Of a DNA stretch of 48,037 nucleotides, positions 33,169 to 40,901 are shown piece after piece. Source of the DNA: an uncultured Eggerthellaceae bacterium. Lineage in GTDB: Bacteria > Actinomycetota > Coriobacteriia > Coriobacteriales > Eggerthellaceae. Both the position numbers and the translations under genes were made by a program. Location of the stretch: contig CAKTYF010000004.1 in assembly GCA_934631995.1 (NCBI GenBank), positions 1-48,037 on the forward strand. Reading direction: 5' to 3'. Within the stretch, counting starts at the first letter, position 1. Each line of letters opens with the position of its first letter. The notes beneath the pieces were generated by a model, which worked only from the letters and a program-made list of their open reading frames with translations, did not search any database and was not told where the DNA came from.

Positions 33169-34181
33169 TGTCTATGTCGCAAAAAACATGCGAAACAGAT
33201 AGCTTATCAAGTGCTACTTCGTGCGATTGTGTGAACCAGGAACCCGTGATATGCATTGTTGGCCCAACGGCAAGTGGAAAAACCGACTTCGCGCAGGAGC
33301 TTGCTGTCGCGCTAGATGGGGAAGTAGTCAGCGCCGATTCAATGCAAATATATCGCGGCATGGATATTGGCACCGGAAAAATACCATGCTCAGAACGCAA
33401 AGTTCCTCATTGGGGCTTCGACCTTGTTGACCCGGGACAAGAATATTCAGCGGCACTTTTTCAGGAATACGCACGAAATGCTTTCCGTGATATTGCAAAT
33501 CGAGGCAAGCGGGCAATTCTTTGCGGTGGCACAGGGCTTTATGTGCGTGCTGCGATTGATGATTATCGTTTTCCCGCAGGGTCGCAAGACGATAATTCTG
33601 TTCGCGAAAAATACACTGCTTTTGCTCAGGAAAATGGCAATCAGGCTCTTTGGGACCTTTTGCTTTCCGTTGACCCCGAAAGCGCAAAAGAGATTCACCC
33701 GAACAACGTGCGTCGCGTTGTTCGCGCGTTCGAACTGCGCGAAGAGGGTGCATCGTATGCGCAGCAAAAAAGCAACCTCAAAAAAATTCCCCAAGCTATA
33801 CCGGCTGTTTTTTTTGGAATTGCGTTTGATCGGGAGAAATTAAACGAACGAATCTATCGTCGTGTTGACATAATGATTGAAAATGGCCTTGTCAATGAAG
33901 TTGAAGCTCTTCTTGATAAGGGTTTTCGCGATGGAATCACCGCGCCGCAGGCAATTGGATACAAAGAAATCGTCCAGGCAATAGATGGCACATGCACGCT
34001 TGACGAGGCAATCGAGCAAATCAAAATTGCAACAAGGCGCTACGCCAAGCGCCAACGGAGCTGGTTTAATCAGGATAAACGTATTATTTGGCTTGACGGA
34101 ACAAATGCTACAAGCAGCCAGCTTTGCAGCGCAGCTTTGGACTATTTAACTCAATGCAATTTTGAATCGCATCAGAAATAG
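33168..34181 (+). CDS. miaA: tRNA dimethylallyltransferase MiaA
   Basis: Adds the dimethylallyl group to A37 of tRNA. The 337-residue product has the P-loop VGPTASGKTDFA (about 32-43), the substrate segment SADSMQIYRGMDIGTGKIP, GGTGLYVRA, and the C-terminal RYAKRQRSWFNQDKRIIWLD segment. ATG 33168 shares one base with the miaB stop (TAATG). ATG 33174, two codons in, is possible. The first 24 residues are unconserved and cysteine-rich (CETDSLSSATSCDC), probably a non-functional extension. Confidence 0.96.
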   Translation: MSMSQKTCETDSLSSATSCDCVNQEPVICIVGPTASGKTDFAQELAVALDGEVVSADSMQIYRGMDIGTGKIPCSERKVPHWGFDLVDPGQEYSAALFQEYARNAFRDIANRGKRAILCGGTGLYVRAAIDDYRFPAGSQDDNSVREKYTAFAQENGNQALWDLLLSVDPESAKEIHPNNVRRVVRAFELREEGASYAQQKSNLKKIPQAIPAVFFGIAFDREKLNERIYRRVDIMIENGLVNEVEALLDKGFRDGITAPQAIGYKEIVQAIDGTCTLDEAIEQIKIATRRYAKRQRSWFNQDKRIIWLDGTNATSSQLCSAALDYLTQCNFESHQK

Positions 34182-34192
34182 AGGTTTGCATT

Positions 34193-35497
34193 ATGGAGTA
34201 CGATGGCGTAACAATTAGCGGTCAAACAACACTCGAAGATACGCATGAAGAACGCGCCCTTCTCGTAGGAGTTGATAGACCCGATGCGACCTGGCCGCTC
34301 TCAAGCACCTTGGAAGAACTCGCACGTCTTGCCGATACCGCTGGCGCTGTTGTGGTGGCCACTACAACGCAGAAGCTCTCAAGCCCGAACCCACGAACTT
34401 TTGTTGGATCAGGCAAGGCGGAAGAGATCGCCGATATGTGCCGTTCTTATGCGATCGATTTAGTCATCTTCGACGACGAACTAACGCCTTCTCAGCAAAG
34501 TAACCTTGAACGCATTGTTGGCAGAAGTGTTAAAGTCATTGACAGAACCGCTTTGATTTTGGATATTTTCGCACTTCATGCAACTTCAAAAGAGGGAAGA
34601 CTTCAGGTACGTTTAGCGCAGAACCAGTATCTTTTGCCGCGCTTACGTGGTATGTGGGCACATTTGGCGTCAAATCGTATGGGTGGCGGCGTTGGATCTC
34701 GTTTTGGCGAAGGCGAAAGCCAGCTAGAAGTCGATAGGCGCATTGTTCGAAAGCGCATTTCGTCCATTAAGGACGAACTCAACAATCTCGCACGTGTTCG
34801 CGGCGTTCAGCGGGAAAGTCGCTATAATTCTCATATTTTTAAAATCTCCCTAGCAGGATATACGAATGCGGGTAAAAGCAGCTTGCTTAATGCGTTGACC
34901 GATGCGAATGTTCTCAGCTACGACAAGCTTTTTGCCACGCTTGACTCAACAACAAGACGGTTCGAGCTCGAAAATGGACGAGCCGTTACGATAACCGATA
35001 CCGTAGGATTCATCCAAAAACTCCCAACAACGCTTGTCAATGCATTCCAATCAACGCTTGATGAGATTTGTGGATCGGACTTTGTGCTGCACGTTGTTGA
35101 TGCTTCTTCGAAGGAATACGAAAGCCAGATTGTTGCTGTTGAAAATGTTTTGAAACAGATTGGTGCCAGTAATATCCCGCGTATCAATGTATTCAATAAA
35201 TGCGATTTATTACCTTCAGAGCAAATCGAAGTGCTTAAAGAGAAATACCCCCAAGCACTGTTCATCAGCACCCTTACTGGTTTTGGCTTAGATGCCCTCA
35301 AAGAAAAGATAGCCGAAGCCGCTTCAGCAACAGAGCAATTGATAGAGGTTGTAATCCCTTATTCGCAAGGCGACTTGGTTTCGTTCGCTCATGAGAAATG
35401 CCGCATTGCAAGCGAAAGCTACGAAGAAGAGGGGACTCGCATATCCCTCTATGCGGGAAATGCGATCCTCCCTCGCTTCGAAAAATATCAAATCTAG
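34193..35497 (+). CDS. hflX: GTPase HflX
   Basis: Ribosome-associated GTPase that splits stalled or stress-inactivated 70S ribosomes. The 434-residue product has the N-terminal HflX domain (VGVDRPDATWPLSSTLEELA, then NPRTFVGSGKAEEI), a helical linker (RLRGMWAHLASNRMGGGVGS) and a G domain with G1 GYTNAGKSS, G3 DTVGFIQKLP and G4 NKCD, followed by a short C-terminal domain. ATG 34193 has GAGG upstream. It lies 11 bases behind miaA, matching the miaA-hflX order of many bacteria. Its stop overlaps the convergent lexA stop by four bases. Confidence 0.96.
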   Translation: MEYDGVTISGQTTLEDTHEERALLVGVDRPDATWPLSSTLEELARLADTAGAVVVATTTQKLSSPNPRTFVGSGKAEEIADMCRSYAIDLVIFDDELTPSQQSNLERIVGRSVKVIDRTALILDIFALHATSKEGRLQVRLAQNQYLLPRLRGMWAHLASNRMGGGVGSRFGEGESQLEVDRRIVRKRISSIKDELNNLARVRGVQRESRYNSHIFKISLAGYTNAGKSSLLNALTDANVLSYDKLFATLDSTTRRFELENGRAVTITDTVGFIQKLPTTLVNAFQSTLDEICGSDFVLHVVDASSKEYESQIVAVENVLKQIGASNIPRINVFNKCDLLPSEQIEVLKEKYPQALFISTLTGFGLDALKEKIAEAASATEQLIEVVIPYSQGDLVSFAHEKCRIASESYEEEGTRISLYAGNAILPRFEKYQI

Positions 35498-36174
35498 AGA
35501 CGACGAAACACAGCGACAACCTTGCCAGCAATCGAGCAATCTCGCGTAATAATGGGCTCCATGGAAGAGTTCTCGGGCTGCAACCGAATATGATCCGTTT
35601 CTCGGTAGAACCGCTTGACGGTTGCCCCGTCATCGATTATTGCTACAACAATATCACCGTTATTCGCGGTTGATTGCTGCTTTACGACTACGTAATCACC
35701 GTCATTGATTCCACACTCTACCATGGAATCTCCGCGAACCGAAAGCATGAACGATGCAGAATCTCCCACGATGTCAACAGGTAAAGAGAGAACATCTGAA
35801 ATGTTCTCCTCAGCCAAAATCGGCGTGCCTGCAGCAACGTTTCCCACAAGGGGTACATCAATGATCTTGCTGAATGAGGGACTGACAACATTGCGATAAT
35901 CGCTCGAATCATCGTAATCGGTTGCATTATCCACATCGACGCCATCTTCTAGGGGATAGGCAAGCGTAATCGAGCGCGATTTCATTGCGTCGCGCTTGAT
36001 GTATCCTTTTTCCTCAAGAGAATTCAAATGAACATGGACGGTAGAAGGGGAGGATAGATTAAGCTCTTTGCATATCTCTCTAACAGTTGGACCGTATCCC
36101 TTTTCCTTAATGCACTTCTCAATGCATTCCAAAACGCCGAGTTGCTTCTTGGTAAGTTTTTCTTTTTCAGACAT
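35494..36174 (-). CDS. lexA: SOS repressor LexA
   Basis: A 226-residue LexA. Residues 1-70 form the winged helix with the recognition region VREICKELNLSSPSTVHVHL. An acidic linker (about 76-93) is longer than in E. coli. The peptidase domain has the self-cleavage bond A115-G116 (VAAGTP), the catalytic Ser150 (GDSM) and Lys187 (TVKRF); the 37-residue spacing matches E. coli S119/K156. The start is the second of two adjacent ATGs (36174), seven bases from AAGGAG; ATG 36177 is also possible. It is divergent from a small membrane-protein gene across shared LexA boxes and so self-regulated. Convergent with hflX with overlapping stops. Confidence 0.97.
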   Translation of the reverse strand: MSEKEKLTKKQLGVLECIEKCIKEKGYGPTVREICKELNLSSPSTVHVHLNSLEEKGYIKRDAMKSRSITLAYPLEDGVDVDNATDYDDSSDYRNVVSPSFSKIIDVPLVGNVAAGTPILAEENISDVLSLPVDIVGDSASFMLSVRGDSMVECGINDGDYVVVKQQSTANNGDIVVAIIDDGATVKRFYRETDHIRLQPENSSMEPIITRDCSIAGKVVAVFRRL

Positions 36175-36192
36175 CATATATCTCCTTACCAC

Positions 36193-36266
36193 GAACATTT
36201 GTATGTTTTTTATTGACAAGAACTTTTGTTCGATTTATTATAAACACGAACAAAGGTTCTAGGCAA
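36193..36266. promoter_or_regulatory. Divergent SOS control region with LexA boxes
   Basis: Two perfect boxes, GAACTTTTGTTC (36220-36231) and GAACAAAGGTTC (36248-36259), start 28 bases apart; a degraded third, GAACATTTGTAT, is at 36193-36204. Plus-strand promoter: TTGACA (36213-36218), 17 bases, TATTAT (36236-36241), with one box in the spacer and one near the start point. Minus-strand lexA promoter: TTGCCT (36266-36261), 18 bases, TATAAT (36242-36237), also with a box in the spacer. LexA therefore represses both directions. Confidence 0.85.
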
Positions 36267-36275
36267 GGGGTAAAC

Positions 36276-36557
36276 ATGGGAAATCGAACAAATATTGATT
36301 ACATTCGTGGAACTACTGCTCGCCGTATTGATTGCATTTCAAATGATGCATTGATTGTTTCATACGATTCCGCTGCAAACGTTGCACGACAGAACACCGC
36401 TTTACTCTGCGGCAATCAATTGTCCCGAATCGATAGGCAGTCTCAATGTGCGGCTCAGCTGAATTACGGAACCATAACGAAAGGTCAATATCTTTTTGGC
36501 GCGTTTTTTTGCTTTGCCGGTAGCGTTTTGACCTATTTCTTAGGTGTTCTGTTTTAA
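36276..36557 (+). CDS. LexA-controlled small membrane protein divergent from lexA, candidate SOS cell-division inhibitor
   Basis: A 93-residue protein with a soluble polar N-terminal part (about 1-68, starting MGNRTNIDYIRGTTARRID) and one C-terminal membrane span (about 70-92, YLFGAFFCFAGSVLTYFLGV). ATG 36276 has AAGGGG six bases upstream; the promoter has two perfect LexA boxes. I recognise no family. In Bacillus (yneA) and mycobacteria (Rv2719c) the gene divergent from lexA is a small SOS-induced membrane-associated division suppressor with a LysM domain. This protein has no LysM and the opposite topology, but shares position, size and control, so the same role is proposed by analogy only. 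Confidence 0.75.
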   Translation: MGNRTNIDYIRGTTARRIDCISNDALIVSYDSAANVARQNTALLCGNQLSRIDRQSQCAAQLNYGTITKGQYLFGAFFCFAGSVLTYFLGVLF

Positions 36558-36653
36558 TTCTTTCTTGTTTTCGCCGCTTTTATCCGTAACGGTCCGAACA
36601 AAAAGAAGGGAAGGGTATATCATTTGCTCTAAAGTAATAAAGGAGACCAGCTT

Positions 36654-37103
36654 ATGGAATGCCCATCATGTGGATATGCGGAATCTAAAGTAATTGATTC
36701 TCGTCCTTATTCGGATAACCACGAAATCAAGAGAAGGCGCGAATGCCTGAGTTGCGGATATCGCTTCTCAACATATGAGCGTCTGGAAGAACGCCCGCTT
36801 CTTGTCCTGAAGTCAGACGGATCGTCTGAGCCGTATGATCGCGAAAAACTCATGCGTGGCATTCTTATTGCGTGTGCAAAACGGCCTATACCCCCACAAA
36901 CAATCAATCAGCTCATCGATGAAATCGAAATTGAAGCACGTAATTTCCCTCGACGTGAGGTACCCTCGAAGAAGCTTGGCGAAATGGCGCTTGCACGTTT
37001 ATCGCAGCTCGATGATGTTGCCTATATTCGATTCGCAAGCGTTTATCAAGATTTTAAGAGCATTGATGAATTCCTATCGGCACTGAAAGACATTAAACGA
37101 TGA
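36654..37103 (+). CDS. nrdR: Transcriptional repressor NrdR
   Basis: ATP/dATP-sensing repressor of ribonucleotide reductase genes. The 149-residue product has the zinc ribbon (C3, C6, C31, C34) with the basic HEIKRRREC segment, and an ATP-cone domain (about 46-136, VLKSDGSSEPYDREKLMRGI). Start ATG 36654 has AAAGGAG upstream. It overlaps dut by four bases (ATGA), so control of nucleotide supply and dUTP removal are co-translated. No ribonucleotide reductase gene is in the window. Confidence 0.97.
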   Translation: MECPSCGYAESKVIDSRPYSDNHEIKRRRECLSCGYRFSTYERLEERPLLVLKSDGSSEPYDREKLMRGILIACAKRPIPPQTINQLIDEIEIEARNFPRREVPSKKLGEMALARLSQLDDVAYIRFASVYQDFKSIDEFLSALKDIKR

Positions 37104-37543
37104 TCAATATACCTGTTCCTTTTGCAAAAATCGATAGCTCAATCATCACTCCTGCATATGCGCACGAAGGGGATGCTGGCATTGATTTGCGCTCGACAAT
37201 CGATTGCGTAATCGAACCTTTCGAGAGACTTGTTGTCCCTACTGGTGTAGCGTTTGCCATTCCAGAAGGATATGCAGGACTTGTAATCCCGCGAAGCGGA
37301 TTAGCAGCAAAACATGGCATTTCAATCGTAAATGCTCCTGGCCTAATCGACAGCGGCTATCGCGGAGAGATCAAAGTTGTGCTGATAAATCTTGATGCAA
37401 AGAAACCGTTTGAAATCAAAACTGGCGATCGCATTGCGCAGATAATGTTTACCCCTTATGCTCAGGCTTACCTTGAACAGCAATCCACCCTTGATGAAAC
37501 TTCACGCGGAACGGATGGTTTTGGCAGTTCGGGCGTAAGCTAG
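37100..37543 (+). CDS. dut: Deoxyuridine 5'-triphosphate nucleotidohydrolase (dUTPase)
   Basis: Hydrolyses dUTP to dUMP and pyrophosphate, preventing uracil incorporation. All five trimeric dUTPase motifs are present in the 147 residues: AGIDLRS, PRSGLAAKHGIS, GLIDSGYRGEIKV, GDRIAQIMF and the C-terminal RGTDGFGSSG lid. The start overlaps the nrdR stop. Confidence 0.97.
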   Translation: MINIPVPFAKIDSSIITPAYAHEGDAGIDLRSTIDCVIEPFERLVVPTGVAFAIPEGYAGLVIPRSGLAAKHGISIVNAPGLIDSGYRGEIKVVLINLDAKKPFEIKTGDRIAQIMFTPYAQAYLEQQSTLDETSRGTDGFGSSGVS

Positions 37544-37564
37544 ATTGAGCGAAAAAGAGAGACT

Positions 37565-37936
37565 ATGATTGAAACAGAACTGAGAACCATCAAAAATTTC
37601 ATTACCGCAGCCAATATACTTGTTATTATTTCGATATTTATCATGGGCATTCCGCTGAGTCTTATTGCAATAATTTGTTCGCTTATTGCATCGAAGAAAA
37701 TGAAAACGCTTTGCGCATCGACTCAGATAGACGAACAGACAATGCTTTTCTATCGTAGGAAAATCTCTATGGTAATGACCCTAAGCTTTGTGATATTCGC
37801 CATCAATGCGGTGACAACCTATTTTATGTATCCCTATTACGTTGATATGCTCAACGAGATAATGGGTCAATCGGCTTCATCCGCAGCGGGATCATTGTCT
37901 GCTGGTTCAGCGTCTACGGGATCAATTTGGGGATAG
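37565..37936 (+). CDS. Small membrane protein of unknown function
   Basis: A 123-residue protein with two predicted membrane regions (about 12-43, including ILVIISIFIMGIPLSLIAII, and about 66-92, MVMTLSFVIFAINAVTTYFM) separated by a polar loop with several lysines. The tail is a Ser/Ala/Gly-rich stretch (SSAAGSLSAGSASTGS). No family recognised. It begins 21 bases after dut and is followed after 30 bases by a YbjQ-like gene, so it may belong to the nrdR-dut operon. Confidence 0.7.
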   Translation: MIETELRTIKNFITAANILVIISIFIMGIPLSLIAIICSLIASKKMKTLCASTQIDEQTMLFYRRKISMVMTLSFVIFAINAVTTYFMYPYYVDMLNEIMGQSASSAAGSLSAGSASTGSIWG

Positions 37937-37966
37937 TTCAATTACTGATTGAAAGGAGTCGATAGC

Positions 37967-38278
37967 ATGCTTATCACAACTACGGATTTTATTCCAAACC
38001 GCAATTATCAGCCAGTTGGTCTTGTGCGAGGAAATGTTGCATATTGCAAGCATTTAGGTCGTGACATTATGGCTGGATTCAAGAACCTTGCCGGTGGAGA
38101 GATTAAATCGTATACCGATATGCTCAACGAAGCGCGCGATATTGCCGAAGAACGCATGGTTCACGAAGCAACATCTCTTGGTGCCGATGCAATTATCGGA
38201 ATGCGCTTCATGAATGACACCGTCAGCGAAGGCACGATTGAGGTCATTGCATACGGAACTGCGGTAAAGTACCAATAA
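37967..38278 (+). CDS. YbjQ/UPF0145 family protein
   Basis: A 103-residue protein of the YbjQ (UPF0145, putative heavy-metal-binding) family, a pentamer-forming fold of unclear role. Features: VRGNVAYCKHLGRDIMAGFK, GGEIKSYTDMLNEARDIAEE, ATSLGADAIIGMRF and the IEVIAYGTAVKY ending. ATG 37967 has AAAGGAG at 37952-37958; the six codons before it are in the ribosome-binding region. A strong terminator follows. Confidence 0.9.
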   Translation: MLITTTDFIPNRNYQPVGLVRGNVAYCKHLGRDIMAGFKNLAGGEIKSYTDMLNEARDIAEERMVHEATSLGADAIIGMRFMNDTVSEGTIEVIAYGTAVKYQ

Positions 38279-38310
38279 GCAATCTTATTTGAAAAATCTC
38301 AATCTTGTCT

Positions 38311-38349
38311 GTGCGGCATTATCAAAGTGATATGCCGCACGTTTTTTTT
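38311..38349 (+). terminator. Rho-independent terminator after the nrdR-dut cluster
   Basis: GTGCGGCAT / ATGCCGCAC, nine perfect pairs, followed by eight T. Confidence 0.95.
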
Positions 38350-38356
38350 GCGCTAA

Positions 38357-38383
38357 CGGCAATTTAATCGAGATAAATTGCCG
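38357..38383. other. Hairpin just beyond the terminator
   Basis: CGGCAATTT-AATCGAGAT-AAATTGCCG, nine perfect pairs with a 9-base loop. The rest of 38384-38767 shows no coding frame with a ribosome-binding site, apart from the inverted repeat listed separately. Confidence 0.5.
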
Positions 38384-38518
38384 CAACCCTTCGTCTCGAT
38401 TCCTTCGCTAATCAACCTGCATCTTTCTGGATCTTTCTATAAGAGATTATGCAATGTCTGATAATATATGTTATGTAAACAATAAAACGTTTAGCAGAGA
38501 GCCCCTGTCCCCATCATT

Positions 38519-38561
38519 TCAGAAGAGAAATATCCCTTGTCATTGGCTATTTCTCTTCTGA
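38519..38561. repeat. Perfect 14-bp inverted repeat in a gene-free region
   Basis: TCAGAAGAGAAATA (38519-38532) and TATTTCTCTTCTGA (38548-38561) around a 15-base spacer. No T run follows; not related to R1 or R2 in sequence. It could be a transcript-end hairpin, an operator or the remnant of a mobile element. Confidence 0.65.
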
Positions 38562-38767
38562 TTCTGCATGTGTGGTTGTCGGCTGCATCAACGTAGCATT
38601 TTTGCTTTTATAAGCGCCCATGATGAACCCACGTAAATGACATCGAGACGACTAAAGCAATCTAGACCATCGTTGAGTGAGACTTGGGCAGCGCCAGTAA
38701 AGCTGGTGTTTTTTGCCATAGTCGACCATCTCTCTATATCAGGTCCCAGTGTTTCGTGTCCAGTGGC

Positions 38768-39289
38768 TTAGAAGTCGTTCTTATTGAGCTTTTTCAAATG
38801 CAAATTACCGTTTGTAGTGTAGGTTAGGCTGTATTGCGTTTCCACGCCGTAAGAAAGCTCAACTCCATCGTCTTTGCCATACACAGTCTTGCATCCGAAC
38901 CTATCTCCAGTTCCGTACCAAGTTTTGCCTTGCGCGAAATGTACATTATAGGTTCCTTGTGGAACGTCAACATACCCTTCCTCGCCAGCCCTAACGTAAA
39001 ATTCGACCTGAAGCGTATCATCGGGATTGAGCACTTTGATGTAGGCGCTTGCGTTGCTCGATGCGGCAACGCTGATACGTGCGTATCCGTACTCGGAACC
39101 ATCAAGCACCGTTCCGCTTTCGGGTTCATCCTCGGCCATCAAGCCTGCATCGGGGTTTTTGACTTCGGTGCTGCCTGATTCCCGCATATCGTGGAAGTCG
39201 TTGCTCCGGGAGGCACAGCCGGCAAGGCTGAAGGCCAACATTGCGGAAACGCACAGGCTGATGACGCGTCGTCGAGTAATGAGTTTCAT
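38768..39289 (-). CDS. Predicted lipoprotein of unknown function
   Basis: A 173-residue exported lipoprotein. The N-terminus has a basic start, hydrophobic core and lipobox LAGC (Cys at residue 25), so it should be lipid-anchored outside the membrane. After an acidic linker (about 30-62), the rest is predicted beta-rich (YGYARISVAASSNASAYIKV, then EEGYVDVPQGTYNVHFAQGK, GTGDRFGCK). No family assigned. The start has AGGGGGAT upstream on the minus strand. It is isolated: no operon partner is visible. Confidence 0.85.
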   Translation of the reverse strand: MKLITRRRVISLCVSAMLAFSLAGCASRSNDFHDMRESGSTEVKNPDAGLMAEDEPESGTVLDGSEYGYARISVAASSNASAYIKVLNPDDTLQVEFYVRAGEEGYVDVPQGTYNVHFAQGKTWYGTGDRFGCKTVYGKDDGVELSYGVETQYSLTYTTNGNLHLKKLNKNDF

Positions 39290-39498
39290 GTATCCCCCTA
39301 AAGATTCGAAACGGTTATTGCCGAATTATTCGATAATAAAAATTATTGCACATTGAAAAAAAACAAGAATGACATTTATCCAGTAAGGAAATAGGCAATC
39401 GCTCTTTCAACCCGGGAGTGAATCTTCTCTTGCAGCAAAGATAAAATCGAGAGCATCCTTGCATCTGGTTTCCGCTCTGAAATTTACTTTCATTGGCA

Positions 39499-40068
39499 CT
39501 ATAGTGTCTGTTCATTTGCGTGACCGAAATGTATTACTTTAGGATTACGTGATGCGATCCTGCTCCAATCGCTTTCCAAAATGCGATCGTCTTCGTAAGC
39601 ATCAATGTAGCTTCTGGGTTCCAGATCTCCGACGAAACAGCTCCCATCGTCAAGGATTAGAGCAATTCCATCTTTACTGTGGCTATATGTGGGAATAATC
39701 TCACCGTCAATTCCAATGCTTTTTAAGAACCTCCTGCTTTCATCTATTGAAATTACTTTTGCCCGCGTTTCGTCTATCGGCGAATACTTACTGCCGTATT
39801 GGCGCCTTATAATCTCATTCGCAAAATGGACCAGCTTCATCTGGTTTTCAACGATAATAAGCCGTACATTCATATCCATCAGCTCGCTGATAAGACCAAT
39901 GTGGTCTGGATGATAATGCGAAGCAAGCACACAATGAATATCCGTAAGCGGAATTTCATTTTGCTTTATTGTCTTGAAAAACTGCGGCATTGTTCCAGGC
40001 ATATCGGTATCAAACAGGAGACCGTTTATAAAGTACGTGTTAGTATTCCCGTATTTTAGCTTTCTCAT
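39499..40068 (-). CDS. MBL-fold metallohydrolase of unknown substrate
   Basis: A 189-residue metallo-beta-lactamase-fold protein. The metal motif is HYHPDH (HxHxDH), followed by ILDDGSCFVGDLEP for the bridging Asp and HFGHA for the last His. The expected middle His may be in TYSHSKDG. It is shorter than glyoxalase II and lacks its C-terminal domain. ATG 40068 is used because GAGGG lies five bases upstream; the seven codons before it include that site. Family members hydrolyse many esters and thioesters, so no substrate is claimed. Confidence 0.85.
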   Translation of the reverse strand: MRKLKYGNTNTYFINGLLFDTDMPGTMPQFFKTIKQNEIPLTDIHCVLASHYHPDHIGLISELMDMNVRLIIVENQMKLVHFANEIIRRQYGSKYSPIDETRAKVISIDESRRFLKSIGIDGEIIPTYSHSKDGIALILDDGSCFVGDLEPRSYIDAYEDDRILESDWSRIASRNPKVIHFGHANEQTL

Positions 40069-40126
40069 AATTACCCTCGTGAAATACAAGCCTGCATGCT
40101 AACGCTAAATTTAGCACAGACATTAG

Positions 40127-40350
40127 GGTTTATCTGAAGAACTTGGGGTCAAATTGTTCGAGCGCAGCAATAACCGAAGATGGCCCGAACGTCTTTTTAC
40201 CCCTGTTCAAGACAGAGATTGTCCTGCTTTCTTCGCGAAAGCTCACCTCACTTTCCAAACGGAGTATTTCCGCACGTGAAGCTGCGAATCTGCCGATTGT
40301 CTATTACAACGAAGCGGTTCTTAACGCCATTTTACAGGAACATGCCTCTG
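40127..40350 (+). pseudogene. Degraded LysR-type regulator fragments
   Basis: In one frame 40136-40174 encodes EELGVKLFERSNN, the end of a LysR helix-turn-helix, preceded by an in-frame stop at 40124. In another frame 40209-40350 encodes TEIVLLSSRKL, SISAREAANLPIVYYNEAVL, like the effector-binding domain of LysR regulators. The intervening 100 or so residues are missing and the frames differ, so this is a deleted, frameshifted relic. It runs into the 3' end of the convergent ygbA gene. Confidence 0.5.
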
Positions 40351-40691
40351 ATTTTCCTTGCAACATATCGTATCGCAAGGAGCGGATGAGCGTAGAGCAT
40401 TCGCGGTCCCGCATATGACATAATATCTTTAATTGCTGCTCGCATATCGGGCTTATAGCAATGGATGGAGCACTCCTTGCAATTCCCTTTATGCTCATGA
40501 GGACATTTCGCCGTTCTTTCCAGGGAGTACGCAAGCACCGCGCTGCATTGTTTACACAACACGTCGTCCCCTGCGTTCCCGTCTTTATTTTCACCTGCGC
40601 GTTTACCATTCGTTCTATGGTGATTCTCGCAATACATTTGCGTCATAACACGAAGGGTTTGAGCATCGCGCTCAAAGGTCTTTTCATTCAT
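40332..40691 (-). CDS. ygbA: YgbA/nitrous-oxide-stimulated-promoter family protein
   Basis: A 119-residue protein with the cysteine-rich signature CPHEHKGNCKECSIHCYKPD and the following IKDIMSYAGPRMLYAHPLLA segment of the YgbA family (Pfam 'nitrous oxide-stimulated promoter'). In E. coli ygbA is repressed by the NO sensor NsrR; the biochemical role is not settled as far as I know. More cysteines lie in VLCKQCSAVLA, suggesting metal binding. The start has AAAGGAAC upstream on the minus strand. It lies between two gene relics in a sparse region, so it may have been acquired or left behind. Confidence 0.88.
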   Translation of the reverse strand: MNEKTFERDAQTLRVMTQMYCENHHRTNGKRAGENKDGNAGDDVLCKQCSAVLAYSLERTAKCPHEHKGNCKECSIHCYKPDMRAAIKDIMSYAGPRMLYAHPLLAIRYVARKIRGMFL

Positions 40692-40744
40692 GCTTGTTCC
40701 TTTTTAGAAATTGGACAAATGAATGTTATCACAGAGAGCTCACG

Positions 40745-40834
40745 GCAAAACAATCCTACCTGTCGCAGACAACCCAACTATTTCAAGGAACCATACGTGA
40801 TAATCTGCTTACTACCAGACTCAATGCAACCAAT
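40745..40834 (+). pseudogene. Fragment of an ABC exporter ATPase
   Basis: Thirty codons read YLSQTTQLFQGTIRDNLLTT, the segment between Walker A and the signature of ABCB-type exporters (typically VxQxxxLFxGTIRxNL). No Walker A or signature motif is found around it and the frame loses similarity on both sides. A relic just upstream of hemH. Confidence 0.45.
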
Positions 40835-40901
40835 AAGGGTGTTCTTGCTTCGATAGCACCTTGTAACAAACGTAATTTGTAACAACAACGAAAGGCGCAC
40901 T

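Noticed and set aside
38384..38767. Possible small gene upstream (minus strand) of the YbjQ-like region
   Set aside because: An apparent short frame from ATG 38720 stops after 22 codons when read carefully; no ribosome-binding site.
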